Source: Rhizomys pruinosus (Eukaryota; Chordata; Mammalia; Rodentia; Spalacidae). Taken from it: 64,000 nucleotides of DNA. Made by a program: the position numbers and the translations under genes. The notes below the pieces were generated by a model. The model was not told where the DNA came from, searched no databases, and saw only the letters and a list, made by a program, of their open reading frames with translations. The stretch's first letter is position 1; each line of letters opens with the position of its first letter. Below, in pieces: positions 1 through 11,263 of this stretch. Location of the stretch: assembly GCA_009823505.1 (NCBI GenBank), contig VZQC01001016.1, forward strand, positions 4,335-68,334, given 5' to 3'.

Positions 1-140
1 CAGGTTTATTTCTTACATGTCTAAAATGGAAGAAGCCCAAATTTGGAAGTTTGAAGGGCTCACATCCGCTGAAGCCATATTTGTATTCATGTAAGTGCAT
101 GTGTGCATATGTGCAGTTGTGTGCTTGTGTGTGTGTGTTT

Positions 141-300
141 GGTTTGGTTTATTTATTTATTTATTTATTTTACACAAATCTCACTATGTAACCCTAGCCT
201 GGAACTCCCAATGTAGGCTGGTTTGGCCTGAAACCAGGCCTGACCTGCCTGACTCTGTGGCCTGAGTGCTGGGATTAAAGTCATGGGCCATCACGCTTGG
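141..300 (-). mobile_element. B1 SINE, diverged
   Basis: A TTTA-rich tail at the left is followed by the reverse complement of a B1 body, ending in the 'gtgctgggattaaag..' head region. Many substitutions indicate an old copy. A short GT run precedes it. Confidence 0.7.
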
Positions 301-369
301 GTAATGAGTCCTTCTTGCTGCATATCTCATGATGGAAAACAAGGGCAAGACAGCATGTGTGCAAGGAAA

Positions 370-660
370 AGTCCTAGGAGGCCAAGCTGACCTTTTGGTC
401 CAAGCTGCCATCTTGGCCTGATTCTCAGGGGTGAGCTCCTGGAGCGCATGTTCATTCCTGGATCTCTGATGGTGCTCTGCACTGCCCTGCCATAGGGTCA
501 CAGCCGTAGAAAGACAGGTATGTTCCTTCTTTTGGGGCTTGAGTTGCGAGGGTGCAGATGCGGGTCTCATACCATTCTTTGATGGTAGTCTGCATCACTT
601 TAGTGATGAACTCATCACCAGTTTCCAGGTGCTCAGGTAGTTAGCTCATTTCATACCTCA
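370..660 (-). other. Unassigned coding-like segment
   Basis: Read on the minus strand, this stretch gives fairly long open stretches in two adjacent frames, including protein-like text such as TIKEWYETR and YLSFYGCD, then a frame change to text such as ELTPENQAK. It looks like a decayed coding sequence (processed pseudogene or retroelement ORF), but I do not recognise the family. It could also be chance open frame. Confidence 0.25.
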
Positions 661-679
661 CTAACTCCACAGACAGTCT

Positions 680-1400
680 GACCATGTGTTCTGGAGCACA
701 GTGTTACTGTGGTGGCCGATAGGCCAATCCCGACCAAGTAAGAGCTACTTCTCCTGGACTTCACACTGGGGAAAATGAAAGTATCAGGTCTAGAAATATC
801 CTCGACAATGAGGATGTTAACAAGCTGTTTACCTGCTGCTGCCACAAAACCCTGTAGTTGAGGCCTTTTAGACCCTTCAGGCTTTGCCAAAACATTCACA
901 AGGCTGACAGAGCATAAACTTATGACTTACACCACTGTGCCTACCCACAACTAGAACCACCACACGTGAGCAAATCACACCTTCTATCCAATGTGTTATT
1001 CTTTCCCCCTATAAAGACTGACTCTGAAAAACTCTGAACACGTGTCGCTGATCACAACGTTGCTGAGGTTGTCAATGGTCCAATCCAGGCATGATCCTTA
1101 GAGAGACTTGTACTGGACCTCGCACTGTGGGGAAGATGGAAATATCAAGTCCCCCACTCCTTTAACCACTGAGGATGCTCACACGCTGTACTGCTGCTGC
1201 CTCGGCCACACAGCCCTGCAGTTCAAGCCACTGGGACACCTTCAGGCTTTGTCAACTCTGATCCCAGCTGACAGAGCTGCATGAAGACTGCACCACTCTG
1301 CTACCAGAATCCAGAGCCAGGGCATCTGATCTTGTGACCCCAGTGCATAAGTCTTTCCCCATAGATGCTAACCTGAAGAGTTTGTAGAGATGACTGCTTC
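680..1400 (+). repeat. Two tandem ~360-bp diverged units
   Basis: Units at about 680-1040 and 1040-1400 share blocks in the same order, for example 'ctggactt/ctcgcactg' (754 and 1112), 'ctgctgctgcc', and 'ccttcaggctttg' (874 and 1239). The offset is about 351-365 bp. They sit directly 5' of an L1-like A-rich stretch, so they may be 5' UTR monomers of an old L1. An LTR-derived tandem is the alternative. Confidence 0.55.
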
Positions 1401-1640
1401 ATAAATATGCAGGCGTTAACACAAATAAACAAACAGGAAAAAACAAACAAACAAACAAAAAAACAGGAACACAAATACCATGAAAAAGCAAGGAGCGTGA
1501 CCCTATCAAATGAACAGATAACACTCTAGCTGCTGGAAAGAGAAACCCAAACTGTCTTGAAAAATAAATTCAAAATAAGAAAAATCAGAAATCCAAAAAT
1601 GCAATAGAAATGAACCATGTGGAAAGTCTCGAGTTGAGTA
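1400..1640 (+). mobile_element. L1-like 5' region fragment
   Basis: A-rich sequence with the wording 'caaataccatgaaaaagcaagg' broken by substitutions, followed by further A-rich text. This resembles the 5' UTR/ORF1 start region of old mammalian L1 elements. No intact ORF1 remains. Confidence 0.4.
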
Positions 1641-2500
1641 ACGCGATGCATAAAACTGATCCTGAAGTAGAGTTTCAACACAGACTATGATGCAGAGAAA
1701 GTCATGTATGAACTGATGCTCCATCAAAGACAGAGCACACAAAGACTGCAGGCTTAAGGGACAGCTTTCAGAAAACCAGTACATATTACAGGTGTTCCAG
1801 AAAGAGCTGTTCCAAGGAAGAAGCAGTGGTCCTGAGGGAGACTCACCTTCAGCCTCGGTCAGCTCCTGGCCCCACACCCTCCCTGGGAACTGAGGTCAGG
1901 TTTGGGAAACGTCCTACCATTGAGCCAAATCCTAGACTTTTTTTTTTTAATTTTTTATTTTGACACAGCGTCCTAGGTGGCTAGAATTACAGGGCTGGGT
2001 TGGGTTCCACTTCCCCGGAGTTAGATATGTCCTAAGGGGAAGAAGTGCAAGGGTGGTGATTTTTGGAGCAACAGTAATTCCCTGTTTGACTTGGGGCTGT
2101 GGAGTGAGGTCAGTAATTAGATTAACAGGCTGCACAAATTCAAGGCTTCAAAACATTCATGGGAAAAGAGCTGGGAACTAATCCAGAGTCACACAGGAAC
2201 ACCTCATTTCCGCCCCCGCCCCCAAATATACTTAATAGGTTTCATTTTCAAACACAAGAGTCTCTTGCTTGGCCCTGCTGTTGGTGGAAGGGGCTATCTT
2301 TCCTGTGACACAGGGCTCTAGATCTCTTCATCAAGGTGCAGTTCAAAATTATACATTGTTAAGAACCAGGAGAGTGTGGCTCTGGTAAAATGGCTTGGGC
2401 TTGATATTTTTTTTTTTTTTGGTCTTTTTGAGACCTTTAAACCTGGTCTTTCAAGGCTGCCCCTCTGCTAAACTAAACCGGAGAGCCCTCTGCAGGAAGC
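1640..2500. other. Non-genic stretch, no clear feature
   Basis: I see no convincing gene. Short T-rich pieces near 1930 and 2408 may be the tails of truncated minus-strand B1 copies, and 'ccattgagccaaatcc' near 1918 resembles the head of an ID-type SINE. Short ORFs on either strand here show no recognisable protein. Confidence 0.4.
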
Positions 2501-3190
2501 CGGAAACCCCTCCCCTTCCTTCCCCTTTTCAGATGAAAAACAAAACTCACCCAAAGTAAACGGTGATTTCTTCTCAAGTTTTCCAACTTAGCCCTCAGCA
2601 AATTGCGCTACACATATCAGACACAAATGTGAAAACCATAAGCCAGAGAAGGGCAGCCTCAGGTCTGAAGATGGGTGGTGATTAACTCCTCGGGCCTGAA
2701 ATCCAAGGCTTCCCCTCCTAGCAGCCTCAGAAGAAAAGAAAGTTAAGTCTTTGAGGACTGGAATAAAAAGAGAAACCGCAGAACTATGAGCCAATGGGGA
2801 ACCCCTACGTAAGCATCTAGGATCCTCCCACAAGGAGCAGTTTCTAGAGAGGCCAAAGGGCATTTCCCAAGAGACCTGGTACCAGAAAGTCTCCCCTACC
2901 CCTTAATGCTTTTCTCAAGGTCTGACAAATTGTCTTGGCTGGCAGAAGGGGTTCAGAGAAGGATAAACAGTCTTAGTGTCAGAGAATTAAAATATTGCCC
3001 TGAAGCTGGACAGTGGGCTCCCACAGGAGGACAGAAAGGAAGTTGCAGGTGAGGGCAGCTGTCACACAGTCAGGATTTCCACAGCATGCTAAGGATTAAT
3101 TTGGAGAGCCATGCAGAAATACTTCTTCATTACATTTACAGCAGTTTTCTTAGTAAGCTGTAAAGAAGTCTCCAACCGCCCCTACTGTCT
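2500..3190. repeat. Diverged segmental duplicate, copy A
   Basis: Shares ordered blocks with 10010-11190: 'ccccttttcagat', 'ccctcagcaaattgc', 'tgattaact', 'aagcatctag', 'acagtcaggattt', 'attacatttac' and the 'taagctgtaaagaagtctcc' region. This is the uninterrupted copy. It carries no OR reading frame or other gene I can identify, so it is a relic of local duplication within the cluster. Confidence 0.7.
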
Positions 3191-3470
3191 TCTCCACATC
3201 ATGTGTTACATTGCTGAATAGAAAAGGGTTTCTGTTGTTTTTTCTTGATTTTGTTTGTTTTTTCAGGAAGTGTTGAACTTTAAAGTACAGACAGGTGTTA
3301 GCCGCCATGTGGGTGCTTGGCATCCAACCCAGGTGGTCTGCATGAACAGCCTTTTCCATCAACTGCTACCTCTCAGCCCCTGATTTAGAATTAGTTGTAA
3401 AAAAAAAAAAAGAGTGATTTTTGTAATCTAGCTTTTCTCGCTATTCTACTTCTTAAAACAAAGGCGGAGG

Positions 3471-3686
3471 GGGCTGGAGAGATGGCTCTAGCGGTTAAGA
3501 GCGTGGACTGCCCTTGCAGAGGACCAGGGTTCGTATTCCCAGTACCACATGGTGGTCAAGAACTGTCCTTAACTCCAGTTCCAGGGGAATCCGACGCCCT
3601 CTTCCGACCTCAGCCGCATTGCACGACATGGGACCGCACCAACCCACATGCAGACAGTACACATACACATAAAAAAAAAAAAAAAA
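3471..3686 (+). mobile_element. B2 SINE
   Basis: Starts with the tRNA-derived head (gggctggagagatggct) and ends in a pure A tail at 3671-3686. It lacks the internal 17-bp duplication seen in younger B2 copies in this window. Confidence 0.9.
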
Positions 3687-3750
3687 TCAAAGGGAGAAAT
3701 GATTGGAAGTGAACTGATACACATCCTTCATCCTCTTATTAGGAAATAGC

Positions 3751-3904
3751 TTTTTTTTTTTTGGTCTTTTGGAGACAGGGTCTCCCTGTAGCCCCAGCTG
3801 TCCTGGAACTCACTCTGTAGACCAGGCTGGCCTTGAACTCACAAAGATCTGCCTGCCTCTGCCTCTCAAGTGCTAGGATTAAAGGCGTGTGCCACCACAC
3901 CCGG
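3751..3904 (-). mobile_element. B1 SINE
   Basis: Full-length B1 in reverse complement, from T-tract to 'cacacccgg'. It is flanked by the imperfect direct repeat 'ggaaatagctt' / 'ggaatagctt'. Confidence 0.92.
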
Positions 3905-4237
3905 AATAGCTTATTTTTCAAATACTTTTATTGATGTTTTGTGTATTTCAGACATCATTTTTCAGTTCAGTTTAGACACATTCCCCTTCCCTTCACCCCG
4001 CCCCACCCCAGTTCATGCATTCTGCCATACATGTCCTGCATCTTTCTCTCAGTCTTTTTAAAGTTTTTCTTTGCAAAGGCTTATTGTTTTGGGTAGAATT
4101 TAACTGTATCAGTCTGTTCAGGAAATAGCTTGTTACTCTCTCGCCATGTGGCTTCAGATGCACAGTCTTCACGCTGCTTCAGTTTCCCGAGTTCTGGATT
4201 GCAGGCATGAGCCACCACACTAGGTTCTGAACCACAA

Positions 4238-4388
4238 TAATTTGTCCCCCCTTAGGACAGGTTCTCCTTGTAACCTCAGTTGGCCTGAAACCTGCTATGC
4301 AGACCAGGCTGTCCTCCATCTCACAGAGATCTACCTGCCTCTGGCTCCCGAGTGCTGAGATTAAAGGAGTGTGGCATTATTCTCAGCC
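4238..4388 (-). mobile_element. B1 SINE, with an older B1 scrap upstream
   Basis: Diverged but near full-length B1. Immediately to its left, 4178-4226 holds another B1 head fragment ('gcaggcatgagccaccacac'). Confidence 0.75.
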
Positions 4389-4400
4389 TGATACGCAGTC

Positions 4401-4611
4401 TTTTTATTTATTTTTATTGTATATGTATGAGTGTATTGCCTCCATGTACTTAAGTGCACACATGTCATGCAATGCCCATGGAGGACAGAAGAGGGCATCA
4501 GATCCCCTGGAACTGGAGTTATAGACAGTTTTTAACTGGGTGCTGGGATTTGAATACAGCAGATTCATAAGAACAGCTAGTGTGCTTAACCATTGAGCCA
4601 TCTTTCCAGCC
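4401..4611 (-). mobile_element. B2 SINE
   Basis: Reverse-complement B2 ending in 'ccatctttccagcc'. Imperfect target-site duplication: 'cctgatacgcagtctt' on the left, 'cctgatacacaatctt' on the right. Confidence 0.88.
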
Positions 4612-5049
4612 TCCTGATACACAATCTTAAATAACATTTATTTTACTCACAGTGATAACGACACTATATTGGATTACCATCTACATGCCAGAAACAAATT
4701 TGCTGATAATACTCTGTTGTTTACACTTTACAATATAACACAAGGAAAACTTACCGGTATTGTCATAATTTTAGTCTAAAAAGCATAGAATTTAGTTATT
4801 TGATAGTACAACCAATATATCAACACAAAAATTACCACCAAATGTGGAAAAGAAGAAATATACATATAGATTTATATGACAAAACTCAAGAGTCATGGTA
4901 CCAGTTATTTGTAGACCTAGTATGAAGAATTCAGTAAACTCACCCCTACATCCACCATTTATTTGCCCAGTGTTCATGGGACACCAATACAACAATATCT
5001 CTCAGTAATTAACAGAATAAATACTTTGGAGCCACATTCATGTATGTTT

Positions 5050-5280
5050 TGTATTTAGTGATTTTTTTTCATTTTTAAAAAATTACACTTATTTGCCTTG
5101 TGCTCATGTCTGTGTGGGCCACTGTGAGCCCAAAGCATGTGTCTGGAGATAAGAGGACAAAGTTCAAGGAGACAGCTCTTATTTTCCACTGTCTGGGTCC
5201 AGGGGATCAAGTTTAGTCCATGAGGTTGACAGGAGTGAGGAGAGTTGTAGCAAGGGCTTCTACCTGCTGAGCTGTACCCA
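5050..5280 (-). mobile_element. B3-type SINE, old
   Basis: Reverse complement of a B3/B2-like body: 'ggagataagaggacaaa', 'gtccaggggatcaag', 'ctacctgctgagctgta'. Strongly diverged. Confidence 0.6.
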
Positions 5281-5599
5281 AAAGTCTGAAACTTATTTTC
5301 GTACACTGAACTAAGGTATAGGTATAGTATCTCTATCAAAAGTGTAATGAAATAAGCACACAATTTAAGTAAGTTATTCAAGTTTACACAGCTGAAGTGT
5401 GGAATTGAACTTGGATACTCTGGATACAGTCTGAACTCTTCCTGGTAGCATTTGTAGCACTTTTTCTATAACCTCTTGATGAAGAAGTATCAAGTTAAAC
5501 TGCTAAGCCACACATTGCTCATTCAGTAACCAGATCTCTACAGGTAATCCTCACAGTAGCTTAAGGTTTTTGAAAAAATAAGTTTCATTATATTTTCTC

Positions 5600-5602
5600 T
5601 TT

Positions 5603-5666
<64 letters not shown>

Positions 5667-5716
5667 TCCTTCCTTCCTTCCTTCCTTCCTTCCTTCCTTC
5701 CTTCCTTCCTTCCTTT
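5600..5716. repeat. (TTTC)n/(TTCC)n simple repeat
   Basis: About 117 bp of TTTC turning into TTCC. It is the expanded tail of the adjacent minus-strand B1, so it originated as a poly(A)-type retroposon tail. Confidence 0.95.
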
Positions 5717-5863
5717 CGTCTTTTTGAGACAGGGTCTCCCTTTAGTCCCAGCTGGCCTGGAGCTCACTTTGTAGACTAGGCGGGCCTTGAACTCACATAG
5801 ATCCACCTACCTGCCTCTGCCTCCCAAGTGCTGGGACTAAAGGTGTGTGCCACCACGCCCAAC
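5717..5863 (-). mobile_element. B1 SINE, left unit of a B1 pair
   Basis: Full B1 directly joined to the TTTC tail on its left and to a second B1 on its right. No direct repeat separates the two B1 units. Confidence 0.9.
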
Positions 5864-6026
5864 TATTTTTTTTGTTGTTGTTATTTTTTAGGCAGGGTCT
5901 CCCTTTTAGTACCAGCTGTCCTGGAGCTCGCTCTGTAGACCAGGCTGGGCTTGAACTCACAGAGATCCACTTACCTCTACCTATGGAGTGCTGGGATTAA
6001 AGGCAGGCACCACCATGCCCGGGTTA
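5864..6026 (-). mobile_element. B1 SINE, right unit of a B1 pair
   Basis: Second full B1 with its own T-rich tail (ttttttttgttgttgttatttttt). The 14-bp direct repeat CATTATATTTTCTC lies at 5586-5599 and 6027-6040, so it brackets the whole composite rather than either unit. Confidence 0.9.
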
Positions 6027-6087
6027 CATTATATTTTCTCAATGGGAGAAAGAATGGTTATAGAGATGTGGCGGATGAGAGGCAGGA

Positions 6088-6163
6088 AGGTTAGTGGTAG
6101 ATAAGCTCCTTCGCATGCACAAGGTCCTTGGTCTGATCTTAGAAAAGAAAAAGAAAAAAAAAA
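6088..6163 (+). mobile_element. ID-like SINE fragment
   Basis: 'agtggtagataagctccttcgcatgcacaaggtcctt' broken by substitutions matches the tRNA-Ala-like ID/BC1 body and ends in an A-rich tail at about 6140-6162. Confidence 0.6.
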
Positions 6164-6164
6164 A

Positions 6165-9100
6165 TGAGAAAGAACATGATGAATAGAAGCAGGTTTAGGG
6201 GAATTACTCAAGTAACCAGGAATCAGCCATTTCCTCTGGGTGTACAGGAAATGATAACTTACCATTCTCTTATTAACAAATGAGGGATTGAGGAAAATAT
6301 GGTTTTGGGAAATGCATAGATCCTAATTCCTACTTCTGGGTGAGGGACATTCAGACAGAAAGACTGGAGACAGAAAGAAAATGTTAAAATGGTGCCCTTG
6401 AGCTCAGGTATATGAGATACACACCAGGGAGAGGCACACTGTCCAGAAACGGATGAGGTCTTAGGAGCAGGGCCAGCATACTGCCACTGGCTGACATCCC
6501 ATTGGATGAATATATGGAAAAACCCTCTTTGGAAAGGAACATGCAGAGAACTATAGGTGAGGTTTCCATGGTTGGAAGCATCATAAAATGAGAATGTATG
6601 AACCCCCGTAGTCTAGGGAAAACTCCAACACTGTGGGGAGGAAGAGTCCCAGACAGAGGGACAAGACTTTGGGATTTGTGACATGACACTTTTGAAAAGC
6701 ATTATATATAGACCTATTCTCCATCCCAATCACCCAGTAGCTGAGAGTGGGCATGATGTGTAACATCAGAACTCGAATTGTAATGAAGCCCACTTGATAC
6801 TCTGAAGGAAACGGGGACTTGGAGAATCTTCTGTCATTTAACCTCAGGAGCTAGGCATGTTTTCTAGACATATCTACCTCTCAATAATGTTTCCCAGACT
6901 GGATAGCTGGGTAGCCCAGGACATCGTCTCCAAAGCTTGGACCTGGGAATGAAAAGCTTTTTTGTGCAGTCATTACATTCATTTTTTATTTGTCTCTAGT
7001 CTTCAGTAATGACAATGTCTGGATGGCTGCTTTGAGTCAGTGTCACCTGAATTGCAAAAAAATTCACAGTTCAGTTAAGTGTCATGTACAGGACCAGATA
7101 TAAGTTTGCTTGACATTATGAGCAGGATCCTAAGAGGACTCTGAGAAGGAAGTGGAAACTTTGTTCAGGTACCACAGGAGAGCACTGCAAAAACATTCTG
7201 TGTATGTGTATATTGGAAGAAGCAACATGAGCTTTAAACCAGGAGGGGCATTAGAACGTGAGGCCTAGTAGAGAAATAAATTCATAAAGACACTGAGAAG
7301 AGGGTGGCCCAGGATACTGTTTCTCCTTAGCCCGGAGGTGGTAGACATCTATTAGTACTGAAATGACAAAAAAAAATCACAATAATAAATAAAAGGAAAG
7401 AAATCAATCAACATAATAAAGAACTAGAGGAAAGTAGAGGAAAGATCTGGAGCTATGATGGGGAACTAAACTCATGAGTAGGAATGAATGGTCATTTTCC
7501 ATTAAGTATGAGCACATCACTGTCATACAATATCTACACCCCCGTTCTTCAGTCCACCTCTAGAAACCACAGCCTTTCCAGTTACCCCCTGGAACCCCTA
7601 AACTTCCACAGCCAAACCACTTACCTAGCTCTCGGTACCTTGGAACACTTGCAAGACACTTCTCAGATCAGGTGCTTGGAACATTCTTCTTGGTTCTTTG
7701 GGGATAGGTTCTGGCATCTCCAGCTTCAAGATCTGATTGCTAGGGATGAAAAAAATGACATCTATACCTCACAGCTTGTGTCTCTTGAGTACTACTGACT
7801 TCGTGTCATTGCAACCATAGATGTACTTGACTCTTTTGAGAATACTGAAGAGGGAGAAATAAGGCCGACCACTAACTCCAGAGACATGAGAAATATATTC
7901 AAGCTCCCTTCCTGCTGCCCATGTGATGAAGGGAAGGCTTTAACCTCGCAGATGTGTAGTCCCCCTTCTAAAATCAAACTAGTACTCTCTAATACTCCAC
8001 CATCTACAAATAATGAAATAATTAATTTTAAAACAAAATAATAATGAAATCATTAATTTTAAAACAAAACACAGCTAGGTTACCTTAGAGGAAAAAAAAG
8101 TAATGGTTAGGAAGGTTACTTCCAAGAGCATGCATTTCCCCCCCCCATTGGTCAAAGATGGGGTACAGAACCTACTCCTGAATGTACAAGGCCTATCAAG
8201 TGTGGGAAACCCACACGGAGAAGTCTAAAATCTTTGAAGCTTTTGCCAATAGAAAGACTGAAGCAGCATTTGAGTTTTCAAGGTCTTCTGGAATAATGTC
8301 AAACATTTGGAAAAGAAGAGAGGAACACTAAACTAATACTAATATTATTTCCATGTGTTAGAAAATACCTGATAAGGCCAGGTGGATGTGAAATTTTAGA
8401 CACAAGGATACTGTCTTTCCAAACTCTGTTAAAGATGTCATAGAGATGGATCAGTTGTTCATACTTGGGCCAAAATATTTTGCCCAGGATTCAAGTCTGT
8501 GTTTGCAAATCTAAATACAACAAAGAAAGTCCTGGTCTCTTCTAGTCACAGAGGAAAATATGGATATACAGAAATTTTCATAATGGATCATCAAATTAAC
8601 AAACTTAGATGATGTATCTCATTTAAAACAAATCAAGTTCCATTTAAATCAAAACCAGAAGTAGATGCAGATACCTAGAGTGAACTAAATCCTAGAGACA
8701 CAAGGGGACTAATTGCACCTTTACCACCTATGCCTAACCACTACTTAGTCAACATTTATAACTCCCTACAACCCATTCCCTTACCATAGAACCTAATCTA
8801 TTCTCAGTAGTTACAAAGCACTCAAAGTCAGATTTTTTTAAACAGAAATTTAAAATTATATACACTACAGTTGAATTCTTCCAACCTGGTGGTATATATT
8901 CTAGTTGGGCACTAAATAATTCTCACTAAAAAAGAGCCATTCTTATGTGGGATCTCACACATCCCTTGCTAGGACTTGATTCACATCCTAGAGAGAAGGA
9001 AGAAAACATAAGTTCCTGACAGGTCATCCTTCTTATAAAGCTCCATCACGTTCTCTCTGGGCCTTGATATGCTGATGATAGAGATGGCCCTAGTGTCAAA

Positions 9101-9180
9101 CACAAAAGAGGATATGTAACTAGATAGACAATTATTTGTCAATACTATACAAGGTTTTGGAGAACCAAAGATAAATACTT
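6165..9180. other. Unassigned 3-kb stretch
   Basis: No gene or recognisable transposon apart from a 31-bp tandem duplication near 8.01-8.07 kb. Open frames near 6384-6793 (minus) and 7484-7798 (plus) have no family signature, and their composition is like the neighbouring non-coding DNA. Confidence 0.5.
8011..8071. repeat. 31-bp tandem duplication
   Basis: Two AT-rich units beginning 'taatgaaat' at 8011 and 8042, each running through 'attaattttaaaacaaaa', with few differences. Confidence 0.9.
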
Positions 9181-9189
9181 CCCCATCCA

Positions 9190-9660
9190 CCTGAAGACTT
9201 TCCAGACAGCTGGACAGTTACTCTTATGAATGCAAACCAATAGTGACAGCATGCACAAGACTCATGCAAGCTAAAGCCAGAAAAGTCCCAGCATAAAAGT
9301 GGGGAAATGGGTAAGAAGTCCCAGCGCTAGCTAGGGAAGTGTTGGCAACCAATAGCTGCTGGGAGAAGAAGAGTCAGTTTTTATTTATTTATTTTTTTCC
9401 CCCAGAGACAGGGTCTCCTTGTATGTAGCTCTAGCTATCCTGAAACTCACTAGGTAGACCAGGCTGGCCTTGAACTCAGAGATTCACCTGCCTCTGCCTC
9501 CCAAGTGCTAGGATTAAAGGTGTGCGCCACCACACCCGGCCCTGAGAGTCAGTTTTAAGGATAAAATAAAAGCTGAATAGATTAAACAGGCTCCAGTGGA
9601 TAGTCCCACACTGAAGGGCAGTTGGGGACACAAAGTTGACTTGATAAGCCTTTACATATT
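9190..9660 (+). mobile_element. L1 3' UTR fragment
   Basis: Contains 'gacagcatgcacaagactcatgcaa', in two halves, then 'gctccagtggatagtcc' and 'ggggacacaaag'. The same ordered blocks recur at 42480-42830 and 61260-61650, next to L1 material. A B1 has inserted into it. Confidence 0.6.
9382..9545 (-). mobile_element. B1 SINE inserted in L1 3' UTR
   Basis: The direct repeat GAGTCAGTTTT lies at 9371-9381 and 9546-9556. The B1 body is intact, with a T/TTTA tail. Confidence 0.93.
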
Positions 9661-9762
9661 TTTATAATATTTTTTCCTCAAAGCTTACAAAGCTTTCCCC
9701 GAGAATCCTACTAAGCAAATATCTTTTCTCATTCCCCATGTTGCTGAAACTGATCTCAACCA

Positions 9763-9835
9763 TTCCACATATACGTAATTCACATATACAATTCCACATA
9801 TATGTAATTCCACATATACAATTCACATATATGTA
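9763..9835. repeat. Short degenerate tandem array
   Basis: Four to five alternating blocks of 'attccacatata' and 'cacatatatgtaattc' type, period about 16-17 bp with indels. Palindromic 'acatatatgt' cores recur inside it. Confidence 0.8.
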
Positions 9836-10009
9836 AGACTGATTTCCAATTTTATTTGCAAATGAGGCAGTGCTAGATCCAGAGAACTCTACCATCATAC
9901 CAGGAAGAGCACAACAACACAGAGGAGAAGGACGTGGTGTCCATGTCTCCTGAACTTCAGTTCTGGTACTTTCTTCAATTTCACCTGGAGCACGTCCAAG
10001 GCTAAGTTG

Positions 10010-11190
10010 CCTCTTATTCCCCTTTTCAGATACCAAACTGAACTCACCCAAGAATGGATAATATTTTTCTTCTAAAGTCTTTCGTATCCTGCCCTCAGCA
10101 AATTGCTCCACACATGTTCAGGCATCAAGGGAGAAGTAACTCGCTAAAAAGCTTAGGCAGTCAGGAGGACACAGGTTGATGATTAACTCTCCAAACCTGA
10201 ACTCAAAGGCATTCCTCTCATCAGAGCCACAAGAAAAACAAAGAATTGAGAAAGAAACTAGGGAACTACAGACCAGTGGGGTGCTTCCACAGAAGCATCT
10301 AGGGTCCTAACACCTGAGGGAGGGGGGTCCCCCTAGTGTCAGAGTTGCCTTTCTCAGGAGACCAGAAAGACTTCTCCACTCCTGGTCACTAAACAAGAAC
10401 CATTCTTGCATGGCTTGAAGAAGTGCCCCCCATAGGCTCCAAGTATTTGGACATTTTTTCCCCGTTGGTGGTGCTGTTTTGGGAGATTTTAGGAGGTGTG
10501 GCCTTACTGGAGGGAAGCATTTCACTGGGGGTGGTTTTGGGAGCTCTTAAGTCTTGCCAGATTTTCAGTCACCCTCTCTGCTTCTTGTGCCTGCTTGAAG
10601 AAGTGTTCACTCAGCTTTCTGCTCTGCCACCTCTGCTGCCGTGGCTCCCTCCCAAAATAGACCCTTACCCTTCTGGAACTGTAAGCCAAATAAATAAACT
10701 CTTTCTTCTGTAAGCTGTCTGGGTCATGGTGTTTATCACAGCAACAGAAAAGCAACTAAGACACTCAGGGACTGGGGAACTGGTTAGGCTACTTCTTTTA
10801 AGTTCATTTCAAAATCCCTCAACCAAGTCCTAAAAATCAGGCAAGGCTCCCCTAGTGGAGGGGCTTCCGATCTCCCCCTCCTCTTCCTCATTTCCTGGCT
10901 GGGTCCCTGCCACTTAGGTGGCAGATGTGGCCCAGTGAGAAGGATATACAAATTCAGTGATAGAGGATTGCAATATATGTCCAGGAGGCTCGATTGTGGG
11001 GCACTTAAAGGAGAAGAGAAAGGAAGCTGCAGAGCAGGGAAGCTGGCACAGTCAGGATTTCCCACCCAGCATCCACAAGGTGCTAAAGACTCATCTAGAG
11101 AGCATGAAGAAATATTACATTATTACATTTATAACAGTGAAACTAGTAAGCAGCAAAGGACTCCCAACTGCACCCTTATGTCTGTCTAAA
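10010..11190. repeat. Diverged segmental duplicate, copy B
   Basis: Homologous to 2500-3190 but expanded. The homology breaks at about 10400, where a MaLR LTR plus about 150 bp of other sequence is inserted, and resumes at about 10915 ('ggtggcagatgtggcccagtg' against 'ctggcagaaggggttcag'). Confidence 0.7.
10418..10762 (+). mobile_element. MaLR LTR (ORR1/MT-like)
   Basis: Ordered landmarks of a MaLR solo LTR: 'ggaggtgtggccttactgg', 'aagccaaataaataaactc' with AATAAA, and the 3' end 'ggtgtttatcacagcaac..aactaagac'. It interrupts duplicate copy B, so it is younger than that duplication. Confidence 0.7.
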
Positions 11191-11263
11191 TTAGGTCTGA
11201 ATAGGGCTCAGTTTGGGAGAGTGCTCTGGCTGGATCCTCAATACTGCATAAAACCAGGAATGG

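Noticed and set aside
5588..5806. Lys/Glu/Arg-rich ORFs (also 29250-29459 and 35970-36221)
   Set aside because: Translations of TTTC/TTTTC arrays and B1 tails.
7484..7798. 104-codon plus-strand ORF in an otherwise empty region
   Set aside because: Composition and residue pattern look random; no domain, no start context or splice evidence.
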